From assembly GCF_902686445.1 (NCBI RefSeq), contig NC_062224.1, positions 54,063,156-54,127,155 on the forward strand: a stretch of DNA of 64,000 nucleotides. Reading direction: 5' to 3'. The notes under the pieces are model-generated. The model made no database searches. It saw only the letters and a list, made by a program, of their open reading frames with translations, and was not told the origin of the DNA. This stretch comes from Sciurus carolinensis. Taxonomy: Eukaryota > Chordata > Mammalia > Rodentia > Sciuridae. This document shows, one piece after another, positions 48,143-59,634 of the stretch (within the stretch, counting starts at the first letter, position 1; every line of letters starts with the position of its first letter). A program made the translations under genes and the position numbers.

Positions 48143-49295
48143 AATCACATGTGAATATATATGAGTTAAATAGAAGGGACAAGACCGAACCTTGGTCTTT
48201 TCTTCCTGTTGACCTGTTGAATAGAAAAGACAGGACCAAATTTGTCTTTCTGTTTCTTTAGTTTAAAATGTAACCCAGAGACCCATGACCTATAAAACTT
48301 CCTTGTTAGATAAAGATAGAAATATAATAGTATGTTCTGGAAAAAAAGCAAAAGGAAACAATAGTAGCCAAGTAGAATTCAATTTTTTAATTAAGATTTT
48401 ATTTTAACACTTAGAAAAATATTAGCATGAGATCAGCTCCTCTCAGCAAAGTATGTAAGTGAGTAGGGATATGTGCTAGAAGATTTTTTTTTTTTTAAGT
48501 TTAAACTCAACCAATTATTTACAACAGCATAGTTTTCTTCATACTTGGTAAGAGGTATTAGACTTTACCTCTCTGGCTGTTTTAATATAGCTTGCATTTG
48601 AAATAACTTTCAACTGAGCCTATCCATCTTACCAAATGATGGAATTAATAGAACCCATTTCGTGGAACAACTCTCTGAGGGAATGCAGACTCTGATGAAT
48701 AAGACCTGGGGAAGAAAACATTCTGGGGGTGATATTGGTCTTCACTGGAAGGGATTGTCAGAGCTTAAACAAATGCCTGCTTTCTTCAAATACAAAGAAA
48801 CAGTGGTAAAATACAACAACACAACTAAGGGGAAAAAAGCTGTATGTAGATGTCAGATATAAATAAAGAGTGAGAAGTTTGAAATCCTGCAGAAGTCTAG
48901 GAGGAGAAGGAATTGAATGTTGGAAAAAACTAGAGTTGGAGTGGGGATTAATGGTCCCAAAGCATCAGTAAACATGCTTTGGGACCATATCTGATGAAGA
49001 GCAGTGACTGAAGTCCCTGAAAAGTCAGGAACTCAACGTGAGGTCATTATAAGTATACCAACCAGCCGGAGGAAGCAATACGGAAGTTGAAAGGGAGCAA
49101 TCTCTCAAGTAAAATCCCAGGCTTGTGCTATGCATAATTATGAAGTTAGGAATCACCAAGCCAGTAAAGAACCAGAAAAATTGACTTTCAGGTTTCTGAG
49201 TTACTTGGAATACCTGGAAAAAGTAAACTAACATCATTACAGAACAGTTTTATAGTTCGGTACACATACAATTTCTCTGTCCTTTTTATTTACTT
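48143..49295. other. No recognisable gene; contains a perfect hairpin
   Basis: Unassigned sequence apart from the inverted repeat at 48951-48988. Confidence 0.45.
48951..48988. repeat. Perfect 15-bp inverted repeat with 8-nt loop
   Basis: Arm atggtcccaaagcat (48951-48965), loop cagtaaac, arm atgctttgggaccat (48974-48988). All 15 pairs match. Pairing does not extend on either side. No flanking element explains it. Confidence 0.95.
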
Positions 49296-49395
49296 ACTTA
49301 TATCTCGCTAAGTTGCTGAGGCTGGCCTTGAATTACTTATCCTCTTGCCTCAGCCTTCTCAGTCACTGGGATTGCAGGCATGCACCTGGGTCTGT
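49296..49395 (-). repeat. B1-type SINE fragment
   Basis: Reverse B1: gctaagttgctgaggctggc, cttgcctcagccttctcagt, cactgggattgcaggcatgc. Confidence 0.8.
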
Positions 49396-49477
49396 TTGGA
49401 CTCTATAATATTTTGATGCTTAAAAAGATACAAAGAGAAGCGTGAAATATCAGAAAAATTGGGAGCTGTGTCTTGAA

Positions 49478-52400
49478 ATTTAGAAGGATTTGTTTGATGT
49501 ACATAGATGTTCCATTGTTTGGGGCATAGATATTTACAATCCTTAAGTCTTGCTGATGTATAATTCCCTTTAGTGAAATGTCCTTCTTTGTCCCTTCTGA
49601 TTAACTTTGGCTTGAAGTTCACTTTTTGTGATATGAGGATGGAAACCCCTGCTTTTTTAAACTATCCATATGAGAGATATGTTTTCTCCCATTCTTTCAC
49701 CTTCAGTCTTTGGGTATCTTTGTCTATGAGGTACATCTCTTAGAGACAGAATTTCATTGGATCTTGTGTTTTAATCCAATCTGCCAGTCTGTCTGTTGAT
49801 TGATCAGTTTAGGCCACTAACATTTAAGGTTATTATTGAGATAAGATTTGTATTCCTGGACATTTTGGTTTATTTCTGGTTTTTAATTTGATTTAGTTTA
49901 ATATTGTCATACTACCAAAAGCATTATACAAATTTAATGCAATTCCTATTAAAATCCCAGTGACATTCTTCTTAGAACTAGAAAAAGCAATCATGAAATT
50001 CATTTGGAAAAGTGAGAGACACAGAATAGCCAAAGCAATTCTTAGCAAGAAAAGAGAAGCAGGAGGCATCACAATACCAGAACTTAAACTATACTACAGA
50101 GCTACAGTAATAAAAACAGCATGATATTGGTACCAAAATAGACACATAGACCAATGGTACAGAATAGAAGACAGAGACAAACCCACATAAATACAGCTAT
50201 CTCATACTAAACAAAAACACCAAAAGCATTCACTGGAGAACAGATGGCCTATTCAACAAATGGTGCTGGGAAAAATGGAAAGCCACATGTAACAAAATGA
50301 AATTAAACCTTTCTCTCTCACCCTGCACAAAACTCAACTTGAAGTGAATCAAAGACTTAGGCCTAGATAGAGACCCTGCACCTAGGAGAAGAAAAAGTAG
50401 GCCCAAATCTTCACCATGTTGGCCTAGGATCTGAGTTCTTTAACAAGAACCCTAAAGTCCAAGAAGTTAAATCAAGAATCAATAAATGGGATGGATTCAA
50501 ACTAAAAAGCTTCTTCTAAGCAAAATAATCAATAACATGAAAAGAGAACCTATGTATTGGGAAAAAATCTTTACCACATGCATCTCAGATAAAGCATTAA
50601 TTTTTAGGATATATAAAGAACTCAGAAAACTTAATACCAAAAAAAAAGAAATAGACTAAGGAACTGAGCAGACACTTTACAGAAGAAGATAATCAATCAA
50701 TAAATATATGAGAAAATGTTCAATATCTCTAGCAATTACAGAAATGCAAATCAAAACTACTCTAAGATTTCATCTCACTCAGAATGGTAATTATCACACC
50801 AACTCAGGAGGTCCCTAGCACGCACAAGGCAGCATAGGCTTGTAAAGGCTCCAATGGCAGCAAGGTTCCTGCAAAATCGCTGGCAACCCACAAACTTCAC
50901 ACCAGAGCAACTCGGAGTCTTGAGAGACGCATTCCAGAAGAACAGGTGACCAAATTGGGAGACCATACAGGAGCTTGCCTCCCTGCTGAACCTGGAGGAT
51001 ATCAAGACGTGGTTTAAAACCCAGCGCGTTAGATGGAAGAAGCAGCAGCAACAAAGGCAGACAAGTCCCTCCCCAGGACCCTCCAACCCCAGCACCCAAG
51101 TGAAGGAGGAGGAGTCCCGCTTGCCAGTGACCCCTGCCAATGCTGACTCACAGAGGTCTGAAAGCTTATGTAACCAGGACTATGGGCCACGTGAGCCTTC
51201 GAGTGATGGGCAGCTTGGAGGGGCTGGTGTCCCTGTGCTGAATTCCTCCAGGGGGTCTCCACCTTGACATTGATCACATTCCTGGGGACATGGGATCCTC
51301 TTTGGGCCAAACTTCCCTATGACATAGACCAAATGATAACACTGTATCATTTACCTGAAGAAGAGGATCCCAGCCCAGAGGGGTACCTCTTCCCAGGGTG
51401 CCTTGGTTGAGGGGCTGTGGCCTGGAGGTATCCTCAGGGTGACTGGACACTCACAGTCCCCAGCATAGGTCAGTGATCCAAATGGACGGAGGTGGAAAAG
51501 CAACACCCAGTGGGAAAGAGAGAACCAGGGTTCCCAGGGAGAGGAGGAAAACAATGGGCTCTGGACTGTCACCATTTCCCAGCAACAGTGGCTCATGGGT
51601 TCTTAGCTTTTGAAGCTGGGGGACAAAGAGACAGTCAATATAGATAGTGAATACTGGGTCCAGTGGAGGACATGGGGGCTGTTGGCACTGAAAATCGAAT
51701 GCTGCCCTTTCCCCCTCTTACCTCCCAGGCCCTGCCCCCTGCTCCTGCCTCAACCTGTTGCTAAGGTCACCTGCCCCAGAACGTGTTCCTCCCTGCAGGG
51801 AGCTGACAGCAGCTCCTTAAGGCCTCCTAATGGTTACCTTGCTCCCTGGATCCTTTGGCCCTCACCCTGTGGCCCATCCTGGTCACTGGTCACTGTGACC
51901 AGGGGGGAAGAGCCCAGGAGGTCACAGGACATCCAGAGGTGTAAAGGGGCAGGACGCTCCACCTCTCTGGGTGCCAGCTCTGGGCCCCCTGTCTGTGGGG
52001 GAGTCTGGGTTACCATTCTGGAAAGAACTCACTCTCTGCGCTTGCCTCGGCCTTTCCCCGCGTTCAGACTCCACAGTCTGGGAAAAGCAGCGTCTCACTC
52101 ACGGAGTCACCCCCGCCAGCCTGGCAGGTGCGTCCTGCTGGGGTTTGGGTCTCAGTGAATCTGCAAAACTCAGACCTGGACTCTGACCAGGGGCCATTTC
52201 CTTTCTGGAAAGTGTGACGCTCCAATGCTTAATAAAGACAGTCTTGCCCAACCCTTAAAAAAAAAAAAAAAAAAAGAATGGTAATTATCAAGAATACAAG
52301 CAACGATAAATGTTGGTGAGGATATGAGGGAAAAGGTACACTTACACATTGCTGGTGGGAATGCAAGTTGGTGCAACCAAAATGGAAAGCAGTATGGAGG

Positions 52401-53030
52401 TTCCTCAGAACACTTGGAATGGAACCACCATTTGACCCAGCCATCCCACTCCTCAGTTTATACCCAAAGGACTTAAAATCAGCATATTACTGTGATGTAG
52501 CCATATCAATTTTTATATCTGCTCAAATCCCAATAGCTAAACTAAGGAACCAACCTAGGTGCCCTTCAGCAGATGAATGGATAAGGAAAATGTGGTAAAT
52601 ATGCACAATGGAATACTACTCAGCTTTAAAGAATGAAATTATGGCATTTGCTGATAAATGGATGGAGTTGGAGAATATCATGCTACTCAAAATAAGCCAA
52701 ACCCAAAAAGCCAAAGGTCAAGTGTTTTCTCTGGTATGTGGATGCTAATTCACAATAAAGGGGGTTACTAGGGAAGAATAGAGTTACTTTAGATTAGGTA
52801 GAGTGAAGGAAAGGAAAGGGGCTTCAGGGTAAGAAGGATAGAGTGAAACAGGCATTATTACATCATATATACCTCATATATATATATGACTGCAGAACTG
52901 ATGTGATCCTACAATATGTACAATCAGAAAAGTAAGAAATTATACTCTATTTATGTATGATTGTATCAAAATTCATAAATGCATTCTACTCCTGTATAAT
53001 TAGAACAAATCAAAAAATTAAAATATAAAA
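49478..53030 (+). mobile_element. L1 with 5' inversion and internal deletion (twin priming)
   Basis: From about 49478 to 49897 the L1 is on the minus strand and covers the ORF2 start and endonuclease part (antisense frame with NFKPKLIRRDKEGHF at 49622 down). From about 49898 it is on the plus strand, starts in late RT (aatattgtcatactaccaaaag), and runs through the ORF2 C-terminus and 3' UTR to an A-rich tail near 53030. About 2 kb of ORF2 between the two parts is absent. This is the layout produced by twin priming. The LEUTX-like retrocopy splits the plus part at 50797-52274. ORF2 is decayed. Confidence 0.88.
50797..52274 (+). pseudogene. LEUTX: Processed retropseudogene of a LEUTX-like homeobox gene
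   Basis: This is an intronless cDNA copy inserted in an older L1. Its hallmarks are a perfect 16-bp target duplication agaatggtaattatca (50781-50796 and 52275-52290), a poly(A) tail at 52257-52274 and AATAAA at 52231-52236. Coding-like sequence runs from ATG 50854 to TGA 51408-51410. The homeodomain part reads NFTPEQLGVLRDAFQ and then, in helix 3, IKTWFKTQRVRWKK. The C-terminal part (QVKEEES, MITLYHLPEEEDPSPEGYLFP) follows the order and spacing I know for human LEUTX rather than NANOG, ARGFX or TPRX. The frame is broken by TGA at 50947-50949 inside the homeodomain and by frame changes near 51263 and about 51280-51300. The 3' UTR is about 0.85 kb. LEUTX encodes a paired-like (ETCHbox) transcription factor active in the cleavage embryo, a setting that allows germline retrocopying. 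Confidence 0.82.
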
Positions 53031-53039
53031 AAATTAGAA

Positions 53040-53699
53040 TTATTAGATAACAGTACCAACTTTGAAGAATTCCAGCATTTCATGGTTTATAGCTTAAAAT
53101 CATAGTTTAAAATGATTAGTAAAAATAAAATAAAATAAAATGATTAGTATACTCAGGGAAGAAATCACAATAAAAATTATTTAAAAACTGGGTTTCATTT
53201 CTTTTCAAATAAGATTTCATTTCTTAAAAATAATTTTTAGAAAATTTTGTAGTATATTTGTGGTATATTACAAATATGTCAGCTATATATTTTATATTTT
53301 AAAATTAAAACCAAGTATTCAAGCAAGTTTGGGAATTTTGGTAGATTTTTGGCATTTTACAATTATGGCTGTTAAAATCTCTCTAAGGATTGTAGGACAA
53401 GGGCTACATTAGTTAATTTAGTTAAACAAATATATTATAAATGTATCAACTATATATTAATAATTATAAAAATAGCTGAAATAAAGAATTTTTTTATAGC
53501 AACCTTGCGATCATGGGAAATTTTAAAATTTTAATTCATTTATAAGTATATTAACAGGTAAGGCTGATGGGTTATTGTCAGGATACTTTCTATAGAAATG
53601 CTGTAATTGATACAAGAGTTCAAAAAGAGAAGAATCATGCCAAATTCTTCCACAGAACTTATTCACTTGTTTTCTTTGCTATTTAGAATTGGTTGGTCA
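53040..53699. other. No recognisable feature
   Basis: Very AT-rich, with a (AAAAT)n stretch near 53118-53140. Confidence 0.45.
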
Positions 53700-53714
53700 C
53701 ATTTAACAGAACGG

Positions 53715-54035
53715 GACAACAGTTTTACAGATGGTCCTCCGCTTACAGTGGGATCACATCCTCTACATAAGTTGAAAATACAGTAAAATCAAAACTGCAT
53801 TTAATATACTTAATATACCAAACATCGTAGCTTAGCCACATAATACATTGTAGAGTGTTGTTTGTCTACCCTCATGCATGCATGGCTGACTGCAGCTTTG
53901 GCTTACTGTCATTGCTAAGCATCACTAGCTCAAGAAAATATCAAAATTCAAAGTAAAATTTTTATTGAATTCATATGACCTCACCATTGCGGTGTCAAAA
54001 TTTAAGTGAAACCATCATTCAGGGACTGTGTTTTA
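53715..54035 (+). mobile_element. DNA-transposon fossil (Tigger-like, non-autonomous)
   Basis: The phrases acataagttgaaaatacagt, tgcatttaatatacttaata, ccaaacatcgtagcttagcc and ctcaccattgcggtgtcaaa match in diverged form the ancient 'straight-line' terminal and internal sequence of a Tigger-type MITE. The family is from memory. Confidence 0.5.
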
Positions 54036-54639
54036 AAAGTGGGTATTTATGACACTTCAGAATTATACAATTTGCACATTTTAAAATTTATTTTGAAAAC
54101 ATTCAAGGTCAACTTAGAAATATATTCTTTTGAGGTGGGTGCCTGAGCAAACAAGCAAAGGTCATTCTAGATAGGGCATCCTTGAAGTCATGTTGGCTGT
54201 GACACATTTCACATAGAAGGGATAGTAAGATCTGTTCCTAAATAATTTCAAACTATGGTTAAATATTTTTTAAGTACTGTGGGAGAAATATGTGTAGTTT
54301 CACATAAACTAAATAAATAAGGAAGAAGAAATGAACTCCTTGATGACACCCTATGTGTAAAAAGGCTCTCAATAACTTTACCAAAAAGCTAGCTTTTTTT
54401 CCTTAAAATGTTCATTATTATAAATGTTCATCATAATGGGTCAATGTCTATTGTATGAAGGGTCAGAGAACCAAAGAAAAGCTGAGGCATGTAGAAGATT
54501 CAAGGCTAGGGCAACACTTTATGACTCACAGACATATGACCAGTTCAGGACTGGATCCTTGACAGTTCTTGACCTCCATTGGCTATTATAGTCATGAGGG
54601 CTGGGTCAGTCTCTTTGTGTGAACTGTAAACCACTTGAG
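54036..54639. other. No recognisable feature
   Basis: AT-rich unassigned sequence. Confidence 0.4.
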
Positions 54640-54770
54640 AATTCAAGGACTAAATTCTGTTGATCTTTACATTCCCTGTGCCTAGGACAATATCAAATGC
54701 TTAAGTAGGTGTCCAATAAAAATATGTTGACTGAAGGATAAATAAATGAAAAGTCTCAAGTCTTACAATT
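54640..54770 (+). repeat. Ancient L2/MIR 3' end
   Basis: acattccctgtgcctaggac, taagtaggtgtccaataaaa and atgttgactgaaggataaat correspond to the conserved '...tgctcaataaatgtttgttgaatgaatg' ending. Confidence 0.65.
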
Positions 54771-55369
54771 TATACTCATTAATATTAAAGGCATAATATT
54801 CAGCTGTAAGCGCACCAACTACCTAGAATTAAACTGATTATAAAACAATGTAGGGTTGTGAACTGCAGCATTTTAGATCATTATCTCTGAATTTCACTGA
54901 GAAGTGTTATGCTTGTCCCATGAGACTCTTGGCTTCAGAAAATAGTGCAAATCACTTACTTACACAGTTTGAGATTACAGTTAAGTGGACATACAAGAAT
55001 AGCCCCCGTCTTATAACTCCTAGAGGGATTTTAACAGACGTAATTGTAAAATGCCAAAAATCTATCAAAATGGTCAAAATTGATAGAATACTTTGTTTTG
55101 ATTTCATATTCTAAATGGACATGTAATTGTTATAAGCTTCAAAAGAGAATGGAGGTTAAGTATGTGGAAAAACAAAAGATCTGCTAAGGGGAGTATTAGC
55201 ATATAATTATGGGATGCATTATGAACACTGATTTAATGAACTTTTATAAACACTAAATAGGGAAGCCATATGGGGAATATGGCTTCACAAACTCCCACAG
55301 GCAATACCTTGCATGGTGATAAGATCATCCCATCGCCTCAGAGTCTCCAGTCTTCTAGCAACTTCTCAT
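54771..55369. other. No recognisable feature
   Basis: No coding or repeat signal beyond a short frame at 54920-55114 without a domain. Confidence 0.4.
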
Positions 55370-55620
55370 ACCAAAACCTCTATTTGCCCCCTGGCTCTGT
55401 CACTTTCTAGCTCTGAGAACTATAGCCAAACTCTTTATCATTCTGAGCTTTGAATTTCACATCTAATAAAAAACTAATAAAACTAATACTTTTAAACTCA
55501 GCACTCTTGCAAACCTCAAAGGAGATAATACGTAGGAAAGTGAGTTGTACACGAAATTGGTATGTAAAGTAATGGAATTATTCACTCATTTTTGAAATAA
55601 ATAGCAAAACATTAAAAGTA
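55370..55620 (+). repeat. MIR SINE
   Basis: ctggctctgtcactttctag, gctctgagaactatagccaa, tctgagctttgaatttcaca and tcaaaggagataatacgtag match the MIR core in diverged form. Confidence 0.7.
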
Positions 55621-56403
55621 ATTATTGTTAATATACTTGGTCATCTTTTCCCAATTTAACCTATGAGATTAGGAACACTGATGCAAAGTTTTTATCTGTA
55701 TCTCAACACCAAGAATATTACATTGCACATTAAGTGAATGAAGGAATGAATGAATTCATTTAACTTAATATAAAATTACATCTGATATTGGAAAAAAATA
55801 TGCCTCCATTCCATTTCTTGTTTAATATATTTGACTATAGCTTAAAGAAATTAACATAAATATACTGTCGATCATGCTAAAACATGATGTTATTTTAGCC
55901 TCATGAAGCCAAATTCTAATTTATTTCTAAAAAGTACATGTTCTTTTAAATCTGAAGTTACAGATTTATTATACTCAAGTAAAGAGCTGATAATCAGTCA
56001 TACTGTAGACATTTAATCCCATATTTGCATAAGTTTTCAAAAAGCTTTTACATTGATCATTTCCTTAATTTTCATATCCACCTCCAGTGAAGTCATAAAA
56101 AATCATTAAAATGCTCATTGCTCAGGCATGAGAGAGGGGACACAGGACTTGCCTAACTAGAAACAGGCATCAGTTAACTTACTTCAACTTTGAAGAGTCT
56201 GTATCTATTCACCTTTGAAAAGTCCTGACTTCTACTTACACTTTTCTTCGATTTGTGGAGAAATTTGGTCCATTTATTTCTTAATAGTCTTAAATAAAAT
56301 GCTTCTTAGCCAATATGCAATCTTGGAGTGGTTGCTCCAATCATAACTTTCCCTGATAACCTTTAAGCAATAAAGAAACCATGCATGGAACTTCTGTGAA
56401 ATC
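55621..56403. other. No recognisable gene
   Basis: AT-rich. A (GAAT)n end at 55735-55757 is probably an old L2/MIR tail. Confidence 0.4.
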
Positions 56404-56485
56404 TATTCTTCTCTCCTTCCCTCCTTCTCTTCTCTCCTTCCCTCCCTCCCTTCCTTCCTTCCTTTCTTCTATCTCTTTCTTTCTC
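56404..56485 (+). repeat. Pyrimidine microsatellite (CTTC/CCTT)n
   Basis: An imperfect (ttcc)n/(tctc)n run adjoining the B1 fragment. Confidence 0.9.
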
Positions 56486-56487
56486 TT

Positions 56488-56592
56488 TTGCATTGGGGAT
56501 TAAAGAAGTTGGGGAGACTGATCTTGAACTTGCCATCCTCTTGTCTTAGCCTCCCAAGTAGCTGGGATTACGGGTGTGCCTCACCTGGCCTT
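56488..56592 (-). repeat. B1-type SINE fragment
   Basis: Reverse B1: cttgtcttagcctcccaagt, agctgggattacgggtgtgc. Confidence 0.75.
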
Positions 56593-56934
56593 CTGGAGGA
56601 ACTTGAATGGAGAGGAATCTATTAGAGGTTTTCAGAGGAAAAAAATAAAAACAGTACACAATAAATAGGTAAAGTTTAAGGACAGAGATTAAAATTCACC
56701 TTCATAAAATTAATACAACTGGTTCTTAGGTTTACAAAGCACTGTCTCCCCTAATCCTTTTTTTTTTTTTTTTTTTTTTTAACATTGATCTGGCTACTTT
56801 CATAGTTTTTTCTCATACTCTGGAATATCCTGAGTTTCTCATCTCAATGGAAGGATGGTTTAAAGTGCTCTCCAACTTATTTTACATTTTAGTTATTCTC
56901 TTGATTCAGAGTTCACATGGAATATCTCTCCAGA

Positions 56935-57185
56935 TAAGAATGGTTCTTCCCAGACAACTGGGTTCAAATTCCAACTTAATTCTGTTTGAGCTGTGTAACT
57001 TGAATAAGTCATGTGAACTTTCTGTGCCTCAATTTCCTGAACTATAAAAAGACGATAACATTAACACACACAGACACCCCTCATAGGTTGTTTAAATAAT
57101 TAATTGGTTAAAGTATTATAACAGTGCTTGGCACATGGCAAGTGCTACTTAAGTGTTAATTATGATAATGATTATTTTCATTATC
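56935..57185 (+). repeat. MIR SINE
   Basis: ctgggttcaaattccaactt, gagctgtgtaacttgaataa, gtgcctcaatttcctgaact and acagtgcttggcacatggca: a well preserved MIR. Confidence 0.88.
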
Positions 57186-57201
57186 CTTATTATCTTCAAA
57201 T

Positions 57202-57629
57202 TGTTTTAGTCAGCTTTCACTGCTCTAACTAAAAGACCCAACCAGAACAACTGTAGAGAAGGAAAAGTTTATTTGGAGGCTCATAGTTTCAGAGATCTTA
57301 GTCCATAGGCAGACGGCTCCATATCTCGAGGGCTGAGGTAGAGCTGACCATCATGACATAAGAGTGTGGTGAAGGGAAGGAAGCAGCTCACATGATGCAG
57401 AAAAAGAGATTCCACTTGCCAGATACAATATATATACCCCAAAGGCACACCCCACCCTCCTCCTCCAGTCACACCCTACCTGCCTTTATTTACCACTCAG
57501 TTAATCCCATCAAGGGGCTCATTCACTGATTGGTTTAAGGCTCTCATAACCCAAACATTTCACCTCTAGCTCACTTGGCATTGTCTCACACATGAGCTTT
57601 TGGGGACACATCACATTCAAACCTTAACA
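57202..57629 (-). mobile_element. LTR of ERVL-MaLR type
   Basis: On the minus strand this 428-bp LTR begins TGTTAAGGTTTGAATGTGAT and ends CTGACTAAAACA. A TATA-like tatatata lies within agatacaatatatatacccc (about 57421-57440). AATAAA (minus) is at 57268-57273. The order matches MaLR-type solo LTRs of rodents. The 5-bp target duplication is no longer clear, as expected for age. Confidence 0.65.
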
Positions 57630-57667
57630 AAGCTACTATTAGAATTGTCATAATTTTTTTATAAAAA

Positions 57668-57775
57668 GAAGGGCTTGCTGGTGGTTTAGCTTAGGGGTAA
57701 TATGTGCTTAGTATGCATTAAGCCCTGGGTTCAAACCCAGCACCAAAGTAAATAAATAATAAAAAATAAATAAGG
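57668..57775 (+). repeat. ID SINE
   Basis: ggtggtttagcttaggggta, taagccctgggttcaaaccc and an (AAAT)n tail. Confidence 0.75.
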
Positions 57776-58319
57776 GCAAAGTCCCCAGTAGTCCTCATAG
57801 TTTTTCAGACAGGAAACAAATTTTGTAATTTTTCTTAAGACTACTTTGTGCAAGGGTAGTGAGAGGAGAGCAAAGACTTTGTAAATTAGTTGGTTGTTTT
57901 CCTGAAATACCACCAACCTCCTGTGCAAGTTAGAGAGGGGTTCACTTCATAAACAAGTTCAGGACTTTTTTCAGCTCACTATCATCTTAGGGTTGTTCTC
58001 TGATCTGGGTTTCAAAATCATATGAGTGAATCAAGGGACCCAGATAATTGAGTCAGTAACTTAGGTCTAACAGTATCATATTTTTTGTTGTACCAGTATT
58101 TTTCAGCACTCTTATCTCTCTCCATTTATATAAGAAACCAAAAATAATTTTTAAAAAACAGAGAAATGGAAAGGAATCATGTCCAGGTATTCAAATGTAC
58201 CAGTGGTATTTTAATCCAGAGTAAATGAACGTAGATTAATTATTTGTTCAGAAGTTGCACACTCATGTTCCACTGGATGGTTTATTGAGTTGCTCTTTAA
58301 AAGGCTCATTCTTTCATAT
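57776..58319. other. No recognisable feature
   Basis: No gene or named repeat seen. Confidence 0.4.
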
Positions 58320-58735
58320 GCAGAGGGTAGAGCAAAATAAGGGGGAAAGGTTGTGGGAATCAGATATCATAAAGATATAGGGAAGATCAGTGGAGTACAA
58401 GGAGGAGATTGAAACAGAAGGAAGAGGGATGGAAAAGAGGAAGGAAATAAGAAAAATTTAACAAAATCACACTGTATGCATGTATAAAATAAATACCACC
58501 TTTATGTATATGTATAAAGCATCAATCAATAATTACTGAGTGAAAGGAAGATTAGTAGAGTAGAGGAAGCAGAATAATGGGTAAGGAGGAGAGGAGGGAA
58601 AGCAGGGTGTAGGAGGTGAATCAGGGACTGAAATGGAATAAATCAAATTCCATGCATACAGGAGGTTTTCAAAATGAACCCAACTATTATGTATAACTAT
58701 AATGTTCTAATAAAAATAAACAAAATGAATGAACT
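58320..58735 (+). mobile_element. Old L1 3' UTR sequence, apparently two copies
   Basis: Two successive purine-rich segments (gaaggaagagggatggaaaa and gtaaggaggagaggagggaa) are each followed by an AT-rich end (ccacctttatgtatatgtat; cccaactattatgtataact) and the second by an AATAAA-like tail. This is the usual pattern of L1 3' ends. Confidence 0.55.
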
Positions 58736-58918
58736 AATTAAAAGGTGTAAACTGTTGCTTTGCTTGATAAACTTAAAGAACAGACAGAAAAATTATATAC
58801 TTTGACCAGTATTATGAGAGATTTACTTGAAAGTTAATATTTAAAACATTTTTATTGAAGCAGTAATTCAGAAATGTCATGGTAATAGGTAAAGTACAGT
58901 ATTTCTCTATTCTTCTAC

Positions 58919-59417
58919 TGTTGTGCCCAAAGGCTCGAGACCCCACAAGGACCACCAGAGACCACGATCAATGCAAGCAGCAAAGAGTCATTTATTAGCA
59001 AGTTCGAACCTGGTCCTCTGCGTCCTTAACCAGTGACGCTAAGAGAAGCCCCCAGCCCTCGTCAGCAGGGTTTTTATAATGAAAGGCAAGCAGTTTTACA
59101 GTGTTCTTTTAATTGGTTAACATTTGAACAGCTAAACATTAGTCCTCCTCTGGTTGGGTCCGGCCAATCTATTTGATTCTCATTGGGTCCTGCCAGAACT
59201 GAACGGTCCTAGTGGAAGAAGGGAGGAAGGAAGGGGTGAACTATGCAGGAGATGAGTCAGGGCTAAGCCCCGCTCCTGTCCTTGACGGATAAGGTCTCCA
59301 GGCAACCGCACATTCCTCGGACAAATATCTCTTAACAACCTTGGTAAGCACAGGGGCCCAGTAGTCCTGTTTGTCCTTGAGACAGTTAGCAACACAGATA
59401 CCACCCTGCTCTCAACA
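58919..59417 (-). mobile_element. Solo LTR of an endogenous retrovirus
   Basis: A 499-bp LTR with TGTTG...CAACA ends, flanked by the 4-bp duplication ctac at 58915-58918 and 59418-59421. On the minus strand, a TATA box (TATAAAAA, about 59070-59077) is followed by AATAAA at 58991-58996 and then an R-U5-like end. No gag, pol or env sequence is next to it, so it is a solo LTR. The 4-bp duplication fits class I (ERV1) elements, while the 3' end reminds me of rodent class II LTRs; class is left open. Confidence 0.85.
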
Positions 59418-59634
59418 CTACCTTTGAAAAACAATATGGTATTGGTTTTAAAAATCTAAATACTATAAGCACAAGAGGTAATAACTCTACTGATGAAAGG
59501 ATGAAGTCAGGGGTTGTTATAGATTACTAGCAGAGACTCTGAGCTTGTACATATTGTTGTTATTACAGAAAAACATCCTTTTTAATCATTGCTCTCCAAC
59601 TAAGGGACTAAGACTAAGGGACTAAGACACAAAC

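Noticed and set aside
50775..51140. Minus-strand frames over the LEUTX-like copy
   Set aside because: They are antisense to the recognisable homeodomain sequence and have no domain of their own.
50797..51410. A functional homeobox gene
   Set aside because: There is a stop inside the homeodomain (50947-50949) and further frame changes. Poly(A) and target duplication show a retrocopy.
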